64,000 bases of DNA. It comes from Bacteroidota bacterium (GTDB lineage Bacteria > Bacteroidota > Bacteroidia > Cytophagales > UBA9547). The position numbers and the translations under genes were made by a program. Location: NCBI GenBank assembly GCA_004293915.1, contig RDZG01000054.1:112515-176514 (forward strand), in the 5' to 3' direction. Numbering within the stretch: position 1 is the stretch's first letter; each line of letters begins with the position of its first letter. The notes under the pieces are model-generated. The model saw only the letters and a list, made by a program, of their open reading frames with translations. It did no database searches and was not told the origin of the DNA. Shown in pieces: positions 39,124 through 49,074 of this stretch.

Positions 39124-39255
39124 ATGTCAAAAAAAATCATCCTACTTTCGTTTTGTGCTTCCATATTTATTCTTTCTTCGTGTTTGAAATCCAAAAAGAG
39201 TTGTGCTAGAGCTCATAAAAATAAACAGTGGATTAATAAAATTCAATATCAATAG
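39124..39255 (+). CDS. Small lipoprotein (43 residues)
   Basis: ATG at 39124, stop at 39253-39255. A lipoprotein signal peptide (MSKKIILLSFCASIFILSS, then Cys20) is followed by only about 23 mostly basic residues with one further Cys. The lipobox LSSC and the positive N-terminus are convincing for an exported peptide. It is too short for standard ORF thresholds and lies alone between the flavoprotein and IscA-type genes. Function is unknown. Confidence 0.6.
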   Translation: MSKKIILLSFCASIFILSSCLKSKKSCARAHKNKQWINKIQYQ

Positions 39256-39301
39256 CTTGTTTTAGGAACATTTTTTATACTTTTGATGTTAATAATTTAT
39301 A

Positions 39302-39640
39302 ATGTCAAAGTTTATGATTACAATATCTGAAAAAGCAAAAGAAAAAATTTTTGAAATCAGGAAAGCAGAAAACCATTCTAACGACCATAATATTCGTGTA
39401 TCTGTAAAAGGTGGCGGATGTTCGGGTTTGATGTATGATCTCAACTTTGATTCTACAATAGTTGAAAAAGATCAAATTTTTGAAGATAAAGGAATAAAAA
39501 TATTAGTTGATAAAAAAAGTTTACTTTATCTATTAGGCACAACATTAGATTTTTCTGATGGATTAAATGGAAAAGGTTTCCAATTTATCAATCCAAATGC
39601 AACTCGCACCTGTGGCTGTGGAGAAAGTTTTTCAGTATAG
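39302..39640 (+). CDS. HesB/IscA-family iron-sulfur cluster assembly protein
   Basis: 112 residues. The three conserved cysteines are present: GGGCSG (about residue 40) and TCGCGESF near the C-terminus. A-type carriers of this family deliver Fe-S clusters to apoproteins. No other isc or suf gene is adjacent. ATG at 39302 was taken as the start; a second Met follows at codon 5. A strong terminator sits downstream. Confidence 0.93.
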   Translation: MSKFMITISEKAKEKIFEIRKAENHSNDHNIRVSVKGGGCSGLMYDLNFDSTIVEKDQIFEDKGIKILVDKKSLLYLLGTTLDFSDGLNGKGFQFINPNATRTCGCGESFSV

Positions 39641-39660
39641 TTTTTATTTGAATTAGAAAT

Positions 39661-39700
39661 AAAAAAGGGTTTGTAAATTAATACAAACCCTTTTTTGTTT
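39661..39700. terminator. Bidirectional terminator between the IscA-type gene and terC
   Basis: AAAAAAGGGTTTGTA (39661-39675) pairs perfectly with TACAAACCCTTTTTT (39682-39696), loop of 6 nt. The A/T runs on both sides suit termination of the two convergent genes. Confidence 0.92.
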
Positions 39701-39711
39701 AATATGCTTTA

Positions 39712-40764
39712 TTAAGAATGTGCGTTTTCTTTTTTAGGGAAAATAAACGAAGCTGCAATGCTTGATCCTAAGATTCCTAATATTGCAAATAGGGAAGTTG
39801 TAATATCTATGTCAATGTGAAGAAATTCTTTTAACAACATTTTGGCACCAATAAAAATCAATAAAACGGCTAAACCTGTTTTTAAATGATGAAACAGTGG
39901 AAGAATGTTTGCTAAAAAGAAAAACATTGAACGAAGTCCCAAAATGGCAAAAATATTGGAGAAAAACACAATATAAGGGTCTTTCGTAACGGCAAAAACT
40001 GCAGGAACCGAATCCATTGCAAAAACCAAATCAGTAAATTCTACAATTAATAAAACCACAAATAGAGGGGTTAACATTGTTTTACCTGCTTTTTTAATGA
40101 AAAAATTATGCCCAACATATTTTGGAAATACTGGAAAATATTTGGTACAAAACTTTACAATTGGGTTTTTTTCAGTATCTATTTGTTCATCGTCATCTTT
40201 GCTGAAAAATATTTTTGCTCCAGTATAAACTAAAAAACCTCCAAATACAGCAAGTATCCATTCGAAACGGCTAATTAAAGCAGAGCCAGAAAAAATAAAA
40301 GTAAATCGCATAATGATTGCTCCTAAAATTCCCCAAAAGAGTACTTTTTTGTAATACTTTTCGCGAACTCCAAATGAAGTGAAAATCAACATGATAACAA
40401 AAATATTATCAACGGAAAGAGCATATTCTACTAAATATCCTGTAATAAATTCTAATGCTTGGTTGCTTTGAAAAATAGAAATATTTTCTTCAAATGTTGC
40501 TCCATCAAGTTTTACATGAGATGCATATTTTGTAACTACATTATTGAGTTTTTCTTGCGATTCTATGCCATGAATAATACTCCCATTAAATTTTAAAAAA
40601 GTATAAAAAGTTAGAGCTAAAATAATCCAAATAACGCTCCATGTTGCTGCAACTTTGAAAGTTACAGGTTTATCTTCTTTAGAAAAAACACCTAAATCTA
40701 ATAACAATATCCCTACCACAAACACGATAAACGTGCCAAAAAACAATAATTCGTTACTAATCAT
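39712..40764 (-). CDS. TerC/Alx-family integral membrane protein
   Basis: 350 residues, about nine membrane segments. Signature acidic motifs are present: LLDLGVFSK near the N-terminus, ALSVDNIFV in the middle and FTDLVFAMDSVPAVFAVT later. Members (TerC, Alx) are linked to manganese export and metal homeostasis in characterised bacteria. No tellurium-resistance genes are nearby, so I read it as a housekeeping metal transporter. It is a single gene, convergent with the IscA-type gene. Confidence 0.9.
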   Translation of the reverse strand: MISNELLFFGTFIVFVVGILLLDLGVFSKEDKPVTFKVAATWSVIWIILALTFYTFLKFNGSIIHGIESQEKLNNVVTKYASHVKLDGATFEENISIFQSNQALEFITGYLVEYALSVDNIFVIMLIFTSFGVREKYYKKVLFWGILGAIIMRFTFIFSGSALISRFEWILAVFGGFLVYTGAKIFFSKDDDEQIDTEKNPIVKFCTKYFPVFPKYVGHNFFIKKAGKTMLTPLFVVLLIVEFTDLVFAMDSVPAVFAVTKDPYIVFFSNIFAILGLRSMFFFLANILPLFHHLKTGLAVLLIFIGAKMLLKEFLHIDIDITTSLFAILGILGSSIAASFIFPKKENAHS

Positions 40765-40930
40765 CTATTCTATTCTTTCAATTATAAGAAATACGGTATA
40801 AAGATATAGTATAGGAATAAATATACGAAATAAATTTACTTATTTTTAATAATTTTAAACAATTTTTTCTGTTTTATTAATTATAATTAAGAAATAAAAT
40901 AGCTTATTTGTAGTTCTAAAATGATTATAG

Positions 40931-41257
40931 ATGGATTTATTTAACATTATGGGTAAAGTAAAAGAAGCCCAAGAAAGATTGAAAGTATCGCAAGAAAAAA
41001 TTGGCGAATTACGCACAGAAGGCGAATCTGGTGCGGGTATGGTAAAAGTTGTAATCAATGGAAATAGAAAATTGATGCGCATTGAAATTGATGATAGTTT
41101 GATGAATGATAAAGAAATGGTGCAAGATTTGACTGTAGCAGCCGTTAATAACGCAATTAAAAATATGGATGAATTAATTAAAACAGAAATGTCGAAATCA
41201 ATGGAAGGAGTTTTGCCAAACATACCAGGATTGGATTTAAGTCAATTTTTAAAATAA
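40931..41257 (+). CDS. YbaB/EbfC-family nucleoid-associated protein
   Basis: 108 residues. MGKVKEAQERLKVSQEKIGELRTEGESGAGMVKVVINGN is the usual start, and LTVAAVNNAIKNMDEL lies in the C-terminal helix. It binds DNA as a dimer. In other bacteria it lies next to dnaX and recR, but not here. A longer antisense frame over it is a shadow. Confidence 0.9.
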   Translation: MDLFNIMGKVKEAQERLKVSQEKIGELRTEGESGAGMVKVVINGNRKLMRIEIDDSLMNDKEMVQDLTVAAVNNAIKNMDELIKTEMSKSMEGVLPNIPGLDLSQFLK

Positions 41258-41269
41258 TTTTAAAAATAG

Positions 41270-41300
41270 TTTGGAATAAATAATCAAGCTAGTATCTTTG
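41270..41300 (+). promoter_or_regulatory. Consensus Bacteroidota promoter of tRNA-Glu
   Basis: TTTG (41270-41273), a 19-nt spacer, then TATCTTTG (41293-41300). The predicted start is about 13 nt upstream of the tRNA 5' end at 41320. This is the best match in the window to TTTG/TAnnTTTG. Confidence 0.8.
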
Positions 41301-41319
41301 CAATCCCAAATTTAAAGAC

Positions 41320-41391
41320 GGTCCTATCGTCTAGGGGTTAGGACATCTCCCTTTCACGGAGGAAACAGGGGTTCAATTCCCCTTAGGACTA
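41320..41391 (+). tRNA. tRNA-Glu (anticodon TTC)
   Basis: Cloverleaf: acceptor GGTCCTA with TAGGACT (one G-U), anticodon stem CTCCC/GGGAG-like arm around CTTTCAC giving TTC, and T arm AGGGGTTCAATTCCCCT. The CCA is not encoded; ACA follows. A hairpin terminator lies downstream. Confidence 0.95.
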
Positions 41392-41451
41392 CAAAGTTTA
41401 TTAATAATCAGATAGTTATATATCTTGATTATAAAAAACATTGACAAAATT

Positions 41452-41486
41452 AAAGCCTTACGCATTTTATGTGAAAGGCTTTTTTG
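41452..41486 (+). terminator. Terminator downstream of tRNA-Glu
   Basis: AAAGCCTT (41452-41459) pairs with AAGGCTTT (41475-41482), extended by an inner CGCAT/ATGTG helix. A T-run follows the stem. Confidence 0.8.
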
Positions 41487-41521
41487 TTTTTAAGGTACAT
41501 AAAATCAATTACCTAAAAATG

Positions 41522-41595
41522 TGGAGAATACCGGATTCGAACCGGTCACCTCTTGCCTGCCAGGCAAGCGCTCTAGCCAAATGAGCTAATCCCCC
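41522..41595 (-). tRNA. tRNA-Ala (anticodon GGC)
   Basis: Minus-strand cloverleaf beginning GGGGGATTAGCTCA. The anticodon arm is CTTGC-CTGGCAG-GCAAG, giving GGC, with T arm CCGGTTCGAATCCGG and acceptor 3' side ATTCTCC plus A. It reads GCC/GCU alanine codons. Confidence 0.95.
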
Positions 41596-41612
41596 TTAAT
41601 TAAATTGTTTTG

Positions 41613-41643
41613 CAAAAGTATCATCTAATTCAAGAATAGAAAA
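41613..41643 (-). promoter_or_regulatory. Promoter of tRNA-Ala
   Basis: On the minus strand TACTTTTG (41620-41613) matches TAnnTTTG, with TTTT (41643-41640) 19 nt upstream in the position of TTTG. The predicted start is about 10 nt before the tRNA. Confidence 0.6.
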
Positions 41644-41676
41644 CATTATGTGTATTAATTTTCAAATTACTTTCTT

Positions 41677-41684
41677 TATTTTTG
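41677..41684 (+). promoter_or_regulatory. Possible -7 box before the GH3/beta-lactamase gene
   Basis: TATTTTTG matches TAnnTTTG only 5 nt upstream of the ATG at 41689, which would give a nearly leaderless mRNA. There is no clear upstream TTTG. Confidence 0.3.
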
Positions 41685-41688
41685 AAAC

Positions 41689-42276
41689 ATGATATTTCGT
41701 ATTTCTTTTATAATAATTATTGGTTTTGTGTCGCTTACAATGGGGCAATCGGTTGAAAAAGCACAAAATCGTTGGGTTGATAGTGTCTTTAATACACTTT
41801 CGGCTACCGAAAAATTAGGGCAATTGTTTATGGTGGCTGCATACTCTAACAAAGACGAAGCTCACTATAAAAAAATTGATACACTTGTTACCCAATTTGG
41901 TTTAGGAGGAGTTATTTTTATGCAAGGTGGTCCCAAACGCCAAGCTGTGCTTACCAATAGGTATCAATCAGCTGCCAAAATTCCGCTATTTGTTGCTATG
42001 GATGCCGAGTGGGGTTTGCAAATGCGATTGGTTGATAGCACTTTGCAGTTTCCACGACAAATGACGCTTGGTGCTTTGCGTGACAACACTTTAATTTATA
42101 AAATGGGAAAAGAAATAGCCATGCATTGCAAACGCTTGGGGGTACACATTAATTTTGCCCCTGTGGTAGATGTCAATGTGAATGCAGACAATCCTGTGAT
42201 TGGTGTGCGGTCTTTTGGCGAAGATAAAAATGCAGTTTCAGCAAAAGGCATTGCCAGATGCCGACTCGCATTATGA
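41689..42276 (+). CDS. NagZ-type GH3 N-terminal fragment (disrupted gene)
   Basis: 195 residues with a signal peptide (MIFRISFIIIIGFVSLTMGQ). Then comes the start of a GH3 beta-N-acetylhexosaminidase barrel (LGQLFMVAAYSN, GLGGVIFMQGGP, DAEWGLQMRL, HINFAPVVDVN and NPVIGVRSFGE). After SAKGIA the frame runs into nonsense (RCRLAL) and stops. Homologous sequence resumes in another frame as DADSHYDLPV. About 23 residues expected between KGIA and DADSH, including the KHFPGHG motif, are missing together with the frame. It is either a real inactivating deletion or an assembly gap. It is one gene with the next entry. Confidence 0.8.
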   Translation: MIFRISFIIIIGFVSLTMGQSVEKAQNRWVDSVFNTLSATEKLGQLFMVAAYSNKDEAHYKKIDTLVTQFGLGGVIFMQGGPKRQAVLTNRYQSAAKIPLFVAMDAEWGLQMRLVDSTLQFPRQMTLGALRDNTLIYKMGKEIAMHCKRLGVHINFAPVVDVNVNADNPVIGVRSFGEDKNAVSAKGIARCRLAL

Positions 42277-44527
42277 TTTGCCTGTTATCAAACACGATAA
42301 AAAGCGTATCGAAGATATTGAGTTATACCCTTTCAAAAAACTTTTTGCAGATTCACTCCAAAGTATAATGGTAGCACATATACAATTTCCTGCTTATGAT
42401 AATAGACCCAATATGCCAACAACATTATCAAAAAATGTGGTTACAGATTTGCTTCGTAAACAACTAAAATTCAATGGATTAGTGTTTACTGATGCTTTGA
42501 ACATGAAAGGAGTAAGCAAGTTTTATAAGCCAGGCGAAGTAGATGTGATGGCTTTGATGGCGGGCAACGATGTATTACTTTTTTCGGAAGATGTGCCTGT
42601 GGCAATGCAACAAATCAACTTGGCTTTGGCTGATGGTAGACTTAATCAAAACGATTTGAATGTAAGTATAAAAAAGATTTTGGCAGCAAAATACAAAGCA
42701 GGATTAACCCAAACTCCGTTTATTGACACACTAAATATTTACAATGAATTAAATCATTCTCATTCCAAAGCTATACGACAGTTATTGTACGAAAAAGCAT
42801 TAACGGTTTTGAAAAACGAAAAAAATATTGTTCCGATAAAAGAAGTAGCTATGCACAGTTTTGCGAGCATAAAAGTTACAAACAATAAACAAGTTGATTA
42901 CGATGAAATGTTTGATAATTATGCTCAATTTACCCATTTTTATATCGCAAAAACAGCATCTCAATCCGAATTTGATGCCAAATTAGATTCCTTAGCCAAA
43001 TTTAGTAGGGTAGTATTTTCTATTCACGAACTTAACAACAAGAAAAAAGAAAATAACGGAATTAGCGAAATGGCATTAGAATTTTTGCGAAAGTTACAAC
43101 AGCGAACCGAAGTAATTGTGGTGCATTTTGGTAATGCTTACGCCTTAAAAAACTACGATTTTTCCCGAAATTTGATTTGTGCTTACGAAGAAAACGATGC
43201 CACAAAACGAATTATTCCGCAATTAATTTTTGGAGCCATTGGAGCAGATGGTAAGCTGCCTGTTTCAGTTGCTCCTGTTTTTAAAATCAATAGCGGTTTA
43301 GAAATAAAGCCTATTATGAGACTAAAATATGGCTTTCCAGAATCAGAAAATATCGAATCAGACCGATTTTATACTCTTGATTCAATCATAAACGAAGGTC
43401 TAAAAGATGGCTCGATGCCAGGAGCTCAATTGTTGGTAGCCAAAAACGGTACCGTAATTTATAAAAAGAATTTTGGACATCATACCTACGAAAAAGCCAA
43501 GCCTGTAAGCAATCAAACGGTTTACGATTTAGCATCGGTTACTAAAACTGCTGGCACAATGCAAGCCATCATGTTTTTAGCCGATTGGAAACAGTTTAAT
43601 GAATATAACACACTTGGGTTTTATCTTCCATACCTCAGAAAATCGAATAAAAACGACATGATTTGCAAAGATGTTTTGATGCATCAAGCAGGTTTAGTAG
43701 CCACACTTGACCATTGGCGAAAAACCATGAAAAACAGCATGTTGGATGATAATTATTATCAAAAAAATAGATCAAATTTGTTTAATAGGCAAGTAGCAAC
43801 AAATATTTTTACTTTGCCAAGTACAGAAGACTCTGTATTGCGATGGACTATTGCCTCCAAAACACTCGAAACCAAGTCGGATACAGGCTGTTTTCCTTAT
43901 AAATACTCTGATTTAGCATTTTATTTTATGAAATCGATTGTAGAAAAGCAAATTAACCAACCCATAGATGAATTTTTGAAACAAAACTTTTATAAGCCAT
44001 TAGGATTAAAGAATTTAACCTATAAACCGCTCGAAAATAATGTATTATTAACAAATATTCCTCCAACCGAAGAAGATAAAACCTTTAGAATGAGCAAAAT
44101 ACAAGGTACGGTACACGACCAAGGTGCTGCCATGCTTGGCGGAGTTGCTGGGCATGCGGGTTTGTTCGGAACTGCTAATGATTTGGCTGTTTTGGGACAA
44201 ATGAACTTGCAATATGGCTATTATGGCTCGTATCAATACCTCAAAAAATATACCTTACAAGAATTTACTCGCCAGCAATACACAAACAATAGGCGAGCCA
44301 TGGGCTGGGATAGACCATTTCCGCCTGACGAAATATCTTTGGCATCGAAATCTAGCTATGGGCATACGGGTTTTACAGGAACAGCATGGTGGATTGACCC
44401 TGAATCGCAGTTAGTATTTGTATTTTTGAGCAATCGAACTTATCCATTTGCCGAAAACAAGCGATTGACTAGCAATAGTATTCGTACCAAATTGCTAAAT
44501 GCAGTTTATAAAGCAATCGAAAAGTAG
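42200..44527 (+). CDS. GH3 (NagZ-type) C-terminal part fused to a serine beta-lactamase-like domain (disrupted gene)
   Basis: 775 residues; the true homology begins at about 42257 with DADSHYDLPV, so the ATG at 42200 is not a natural start. The GH3 part keeps the general acid/base DSH and the nucleophile region VFTDALNMKGV, then the second GH3 domain (ALTVLKNEKNIVPIKE). From about residue 390 follows a class C beta-lactamase/penicillin-binding-protein-like domain: SVTK as SxxK, YSDLAFY in the YxN position and GHTGFTG in the KTG position. Fusions of this type occur in Bacteroidota and probably trim cell-wall or chitin-derived GlcNAc glycans in the periplasm. As written, the GH3 substrate motif KHFPGHG is absent, so that activity is doubtful. 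The downstream domain could be intact. Confidence 0.8.
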   Translation: MVCGLLAKIKMQFQQKALPDADSHYDLPVIKHDKKRIEDIELYPFKKLFADSLQSIMVAHIQFPAYDNRPNMPTTLSKNVVTDLLRKQLKFNGLVFTDALNMKGVSKFYKPGEVDVMALMAGNDVLLFSEDVPVAMQQINLALADGRLNQNDLNVSIKKILAAKYKAGLTQTPFIDTLNIYNELNHSHSKAIRQLLYEKALTVLKNEKNIVPIKEVAMHSFASIKVTNNKQVDYDEMFDNYAQFTHFYIAKTASQSEFDAKLDSLAKFSRVVFSIHELNNKKKENNGISEMALEFLRKLQQRTEVIVVHFGNAYALKNYDFSRNLICAYEENDATKRIIPQLIFGAIGADGKLPVSVAPVFKINSGLEIKPIMRLKYGFPESENIESDRFYTLDSIINEGLKDGSMPGAQLLVAKNGTVIYKKNFGHHTYEKAKPVSNQTVYDLASVTKTAGTMQAIMFLADWKQFNEYNTLGFYLPYLRKSNKNDMICKDVLMHQAGLVATLDHWRKTMKNSMLDDNYYQKNRSNLFNRQVATNIFTLPSTEDSVLRWTIASKTLETKSDTGCFPYKYSDLAFYFMKSIVEKQINQPIDEFLKQNFYKPLGLKNLTYKPLENNVLLTNIPPTEEDKTFRMSKIQGTVHDQGAAMLGGVAGHAGLFGTANDLAVLGQMNLQYGYYGSYQYLKKYTLQEFTRQQYTNNRRAMGWDRPFPPDEISLASKSSYGHTGFTGTAWWIDPESQLVFVFLSNRTYPFAENKRLTSNSIRTKLLNAVYKAIEK
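42245..42262 (+). other. Deletion junction in the GH3/beta-lactamase gene
   Basis: GGCATTGCC in the first frame is followed directly by AGATGCCGACTCGCAT, readable only in the second frame as DADSH. By comparison with NagZ proteins as I remember them, about 70 nt (not a multiple of three) are missing here, covering the substrate-binding KHFPGHG segment. Confidence 0.7.
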
Positions 44528-44552
44528 CTGAGTTCTAATTAGATTACCCACT

Positions 44553-44600
44553 CGACCTCGTTTACAAAGAGGTCGTTTGAGACATTCGTTTTCAACGAAT
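44553..44600. other. Two hairpins after the GH3/beta-lactamase gene
   Basis: CGACCTC (44553-44559) pairs with GAGGTCG (44569-44575), and ATTCGTT (44584-44590) pairs with AACGAAT (44594-44600). Neither is followed by a T-run, so termination is uncertain. Confidence 0.4.
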
Positions 44601-44766
44601 ATATAAAACAAAAAAAACTTATTTTAAAAACATACAGTACATAAACACCTAAATTGCCAACAATAGCTCATTTTTTTACTAAAACCCAATAGAAAAAACA
44701 TTACAAAAGAGAGATTTCTATTTTTTTTGATACTTTTACTTTCTGAATAGTAAAAAAAACAAAACC

Positions 44767-45528
44767 ATGAAATTAACCTCATACCTAACTGCAAGCACAA
44801 TAGCCCTCTTTTTAGTTTTTGGTGGATGCGGAAAAGACGAAGAAGTATATTATACAATATTTACAATTTATGACCCTATTCCTGAATCTGCAAAATGTAA
44901 CAAAAGTCCAAGTCCTAAATTAGTATGTGGAAAAACTACTGAAGGAGCAAATATTAAAATATATAATTCAAAAGATGATTATTTATCTGATAAAAATTTA
45001 GTAGCGACATTTACTACTGATAATAAAGGGGAATATAAATATACACATGAAAAGGGTAAGGTTTTTTGGTTTAGGGTACTAAAAGATTCATTAACGTCCT
45101 ATTTTTCAGGTACGATTTCAAATAACTTACCACAAAGTTATAGTGATGAAATTGAAAATAGAAACATAGATTATTCAAGTGTATATAGTGAATCTTTTAA
45201 AGACAAGGGAATAACTTTAATGCTTTCTGAAGTCCCATTAAAAATGCAAATAAAAGTATTTAAATCTGGAGTTGCACAAGTTGGAAAAGAAGTTAAATTA
45301 TTTAAATCTGAATCTGACAAACTTAACAATAAACCATACCAAAATATTTACACTTCAATTTATTATTATCCTATTATTACAAATAGCCAAGGTGTTGCAA
45401 CTTTTACTAATCTATATCCTTATAACTATACTATTGATGTTGAAGGGGTAGAGCCTACACCTAAATATACAGGAAAACTCAAGCCTAATCCAGATGTAAA
45501 TAATTATTTAGAAATCTCAATTCCTTAA
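44767..45528 (+). CDS. Lipoprotein with carboxypeptidase-regulatory-like beta domains
   Basis: 253 residues. The lipoprotein signal is MKLTSYLTASTIALFLVFGG then Cys21 (lipobox FGGC). Two short Ig/CarboxypepD_reg-like beta domains follow: VCGKTTEGANIKIYNSKDD with TTDNKGEYKYTH, and VFKSGVAQVGKEVKLFKSE with TNSQGVATFTNL. Such domains are common in surface lipoproteins of the phylum. It is monocistronic with flanking gaps of over 230 nt on each side. No substrate or partner can be inferred. Confidence 0.75.
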   Translation: MKLTSYLTASTIALFLVFGGCGKDEEVYYTIFTIYDPIPESAKCNKSPSPKLVCGKTTEGANIKIYNSKDDYLSDKNLVATFTTDNKGEYKYTHEKGKVFWFRVLKDSLTSYFSGTISNNLPQSYSDEIENRNIDYSSVYSESFKDKGITLMLSEVPLKMQIKVFKSGVAQVGKEVKLFKSESDKLNNKPYQNIYTSIYYYPIITNSQGVATFTNLYPYNYTIDVEGVEPTPKYTGKLKPNPDVNNYLEISIP

Positions 45529-45759
45529 TTTTTTGAAAACTCACTATCTGTAGAGTTCACGAATTGGCTCTACGGATTAGCAAATGAAAATGAGTTTTTA
45601 ACTCAAAAATAAAAAAAGGATTATCTTTTGTTTTATGAATTAGTCGGAGACCAAAATTATTTATTAATCTTTAGTGCAGCTATGCAAACACTGGGATAGT
45701 GGACGCTAAATACCAAAAGCACGTAGTATTACATATATTTTTTCTTTTAATGGATATCC

Positions 45760-45814
45760 CCACTGGTGCAAGCGTCCCGCTTGTACCAGTTTTCTTTAAG
45801 CGTCTCGCTTTTTT
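45760..45814. repeat. Dispersed hairpin repeat (CTGGTGCAAGCG type), copy 1
   Basis: CTGGTGCAAGCG (45763-45774) pairs with CGCTTGTACCAG (45778-45789), and a second hairpin AAGCG-TCT-CGCTT (45798-45810) follows with a T-run. The first 21 nt, on the minus strand, match 54714-54734 at 19 of 21 positions. Confidence 0.75.
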
Positions 45815-45841
45815 GATTAATTTATCATAAAAATAGAGAAC

Positions 45842-45874
45842 GGAACTTTTGATACAACTTAAAGTTCCTTTTTT
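45842..45874. terminator. Terminator between the lipoprotein gene and ligA
   Basis: GGAACTTT (45842-45849) pairs with AAAGTTCC (45861-45868), followed by TTTTTT on the plus strand. It lies just past the ligA stop, so it may act on both strands. Confidence 0.65.
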
Positions 45875-45878
45875 CAAT

Positions 45879-47903
<2,025 letters not shown>

Positions 47904-47977
47904 CTATTAATTTGATTCAAACTTACAAGATTAAAAAATGATTCCATAAATTATTTAGACTTATGGAATCTAAAAGT

Positions 47978-49048
47978 CTAAACCCTTTCTAATTTCAGTG
48001 GAAAAGTTTTATCTGAATTCCATTGTGGAATGTAGATGCTATCTTCATCATCGATACATAAATCGTGGCAGTGCATAAAAGTTCCTTTTACTTTTGCAGA
48101 TTGGTGCATGTGTTTGGGTTTTCCATTTTCATATTCTATTGTATCCACTCCTGGAGCAGAAAGAAGCTTGTTATTTTTATCAAACACTACTAAATGACCT
48201 GTTTTGGAGAGCCAAGCTGCGTTTTTACCACTCTCATCAAATTCGCTCCAAATTACTGGGAAAAACAAATTTTCTCCTTTTATGATAGGTCTGCAAAAAA
48301 ATGAACCTTTGTAATAATGGCTAGAAATCAACTTTCCATCCATTGTATAATACTTAAAGCCACATTCTTTACGAGAAGTAGCAATTACTTTAGGATTATT
48401 TTTATCTCTCGTATCGATGCACACACCATGTGCTTCGATTAATTTATCATCACCTTCCTTAGATTTTCCTGCAAAAATATTTTTAAATTTTCCATTAACA
48501 TCATATACCAAAATATGACTAGAACCATATCCATCTGCTACATAAATATCTCCATTAGGAGCAATAGCTGTTTCGGTTGGCACAAAAGGCATTTTTTCTG
48601 GGTCAGAATATATTCCTGATTCAGTTGGATATTTTAATGTCAATAAAACCTTGCCATCAATGGTAGTTTTATACACTTCCTTTTTAACTGTATCTGTCAG
48701 GTAAAGGAATTCTTCTCCGTTGGCGTTATTTAATGTTAGTCCATGTACTCCCGGGAAATCATTTCCCCAAGTTTTAATCAATTTACCTTTTTTGTCAAGA
48801 ATAATAATGTTATTTTTAACTTCTGTGGTACAAAATATCAATCGTTTTTTGCTGTCTTGAACCATTTCGTGGCAATCAGCAACGGGTGTATTGACTAAAT
48901 TATCTACTCCCCAGTTTTTCACAATTTTGTATTTAAACTTATCGTGCCCGAGTATTAGTTCTTCTTGTGCTTTTCCAAAATTTATATTTGGAATAGACAA
49001 AGCTGCTGCTGCAAGTGCTGTTGTCTTAGTAAATTCTCTTCTTTTCAT
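47978..49048 (-). CDS. Tat-exported NHL/six-bladed beta-propeller protein
   Basis: 356 residues. The N-terminus MKRREFTKTTALAAAALSIP has twin arginines (R3-R4) and a hydrophobic stretch, as in Tat signals. The rest is a beta-propeller of NHL type: GDIYVADGYGSSHILVYD, then NGKFKNIF, HGVCIDTRD and HDLCIDDEDSIYIPQWN. It lies directly downstream of the GH3 beta-glucosidase gene (26-nt gap), so it is probably co-transcribed and may bind or process sugar or lactone products. No catalytic residue can be assigned. Several conserved His (VADCHE, GVHGL, MHQSA, MHCHD) could bind a metal. Confidence 0.75.
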   Translation of the reverse strand: MKRREFTKTTALAAAALSIPNINFGKAQEELILGHDKFKYKIVKNWGVDNLVNTPVADCHEMVQDSKKRLIFCTTEVKNNIIILDKKGKLIKTWGNDFPGVHGLTLNNANGEEFLYLTDTVKKEVYKTTIDGKVLLTLKYPTESGIYSDPEKMPFVPTETAIAPNGDIYVADGYGSSHILVYDVNGKFKNIFAGKSKEGDDKLIEAHGVCIDTRDKNNPKVIATSRKECGFKYYTMDGKLISSHYYKGSFFCRPIIKGENLFFPVIWSEFDESGKNAAWLSKTGHLVVFDKNNKLLSAPGVDTIEYENGKPKHMHQSAKVKGTFMHCHDLCIDDEDSIYIPQWNSDKTFPLKLERV

Positions 49049-49074
49049 ATTTAATTGTTATTTAAGTACTATTT

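Larger units (their letters stand above)
45529..45878. other. 350-nt intergenic region with hairpins and a dispersed repeat
   Basis: No convincing gene. It contains CTGTAGAG/CTCTACGG near 45548-45577, the dispersed repeat at 45760-45812 and a terminator at 45842-45874. A 65-codon minus-strand frame (45680-45877) overlaps these structures and is probably chance. Confidence 0.7.

Noticed and set aside
40855..41223. Minus-strand ORF over the YbaB/EbfC gene
   Set aside because: The plus-strand frame is a clear YbaB/EbfC protein; the antisense frame is a shadow.
45680..45877. 65-codon minus-strand ORF before ligA
   Set aside because: It spans a terminator and hairpin repeats; no domain or signal is visible.
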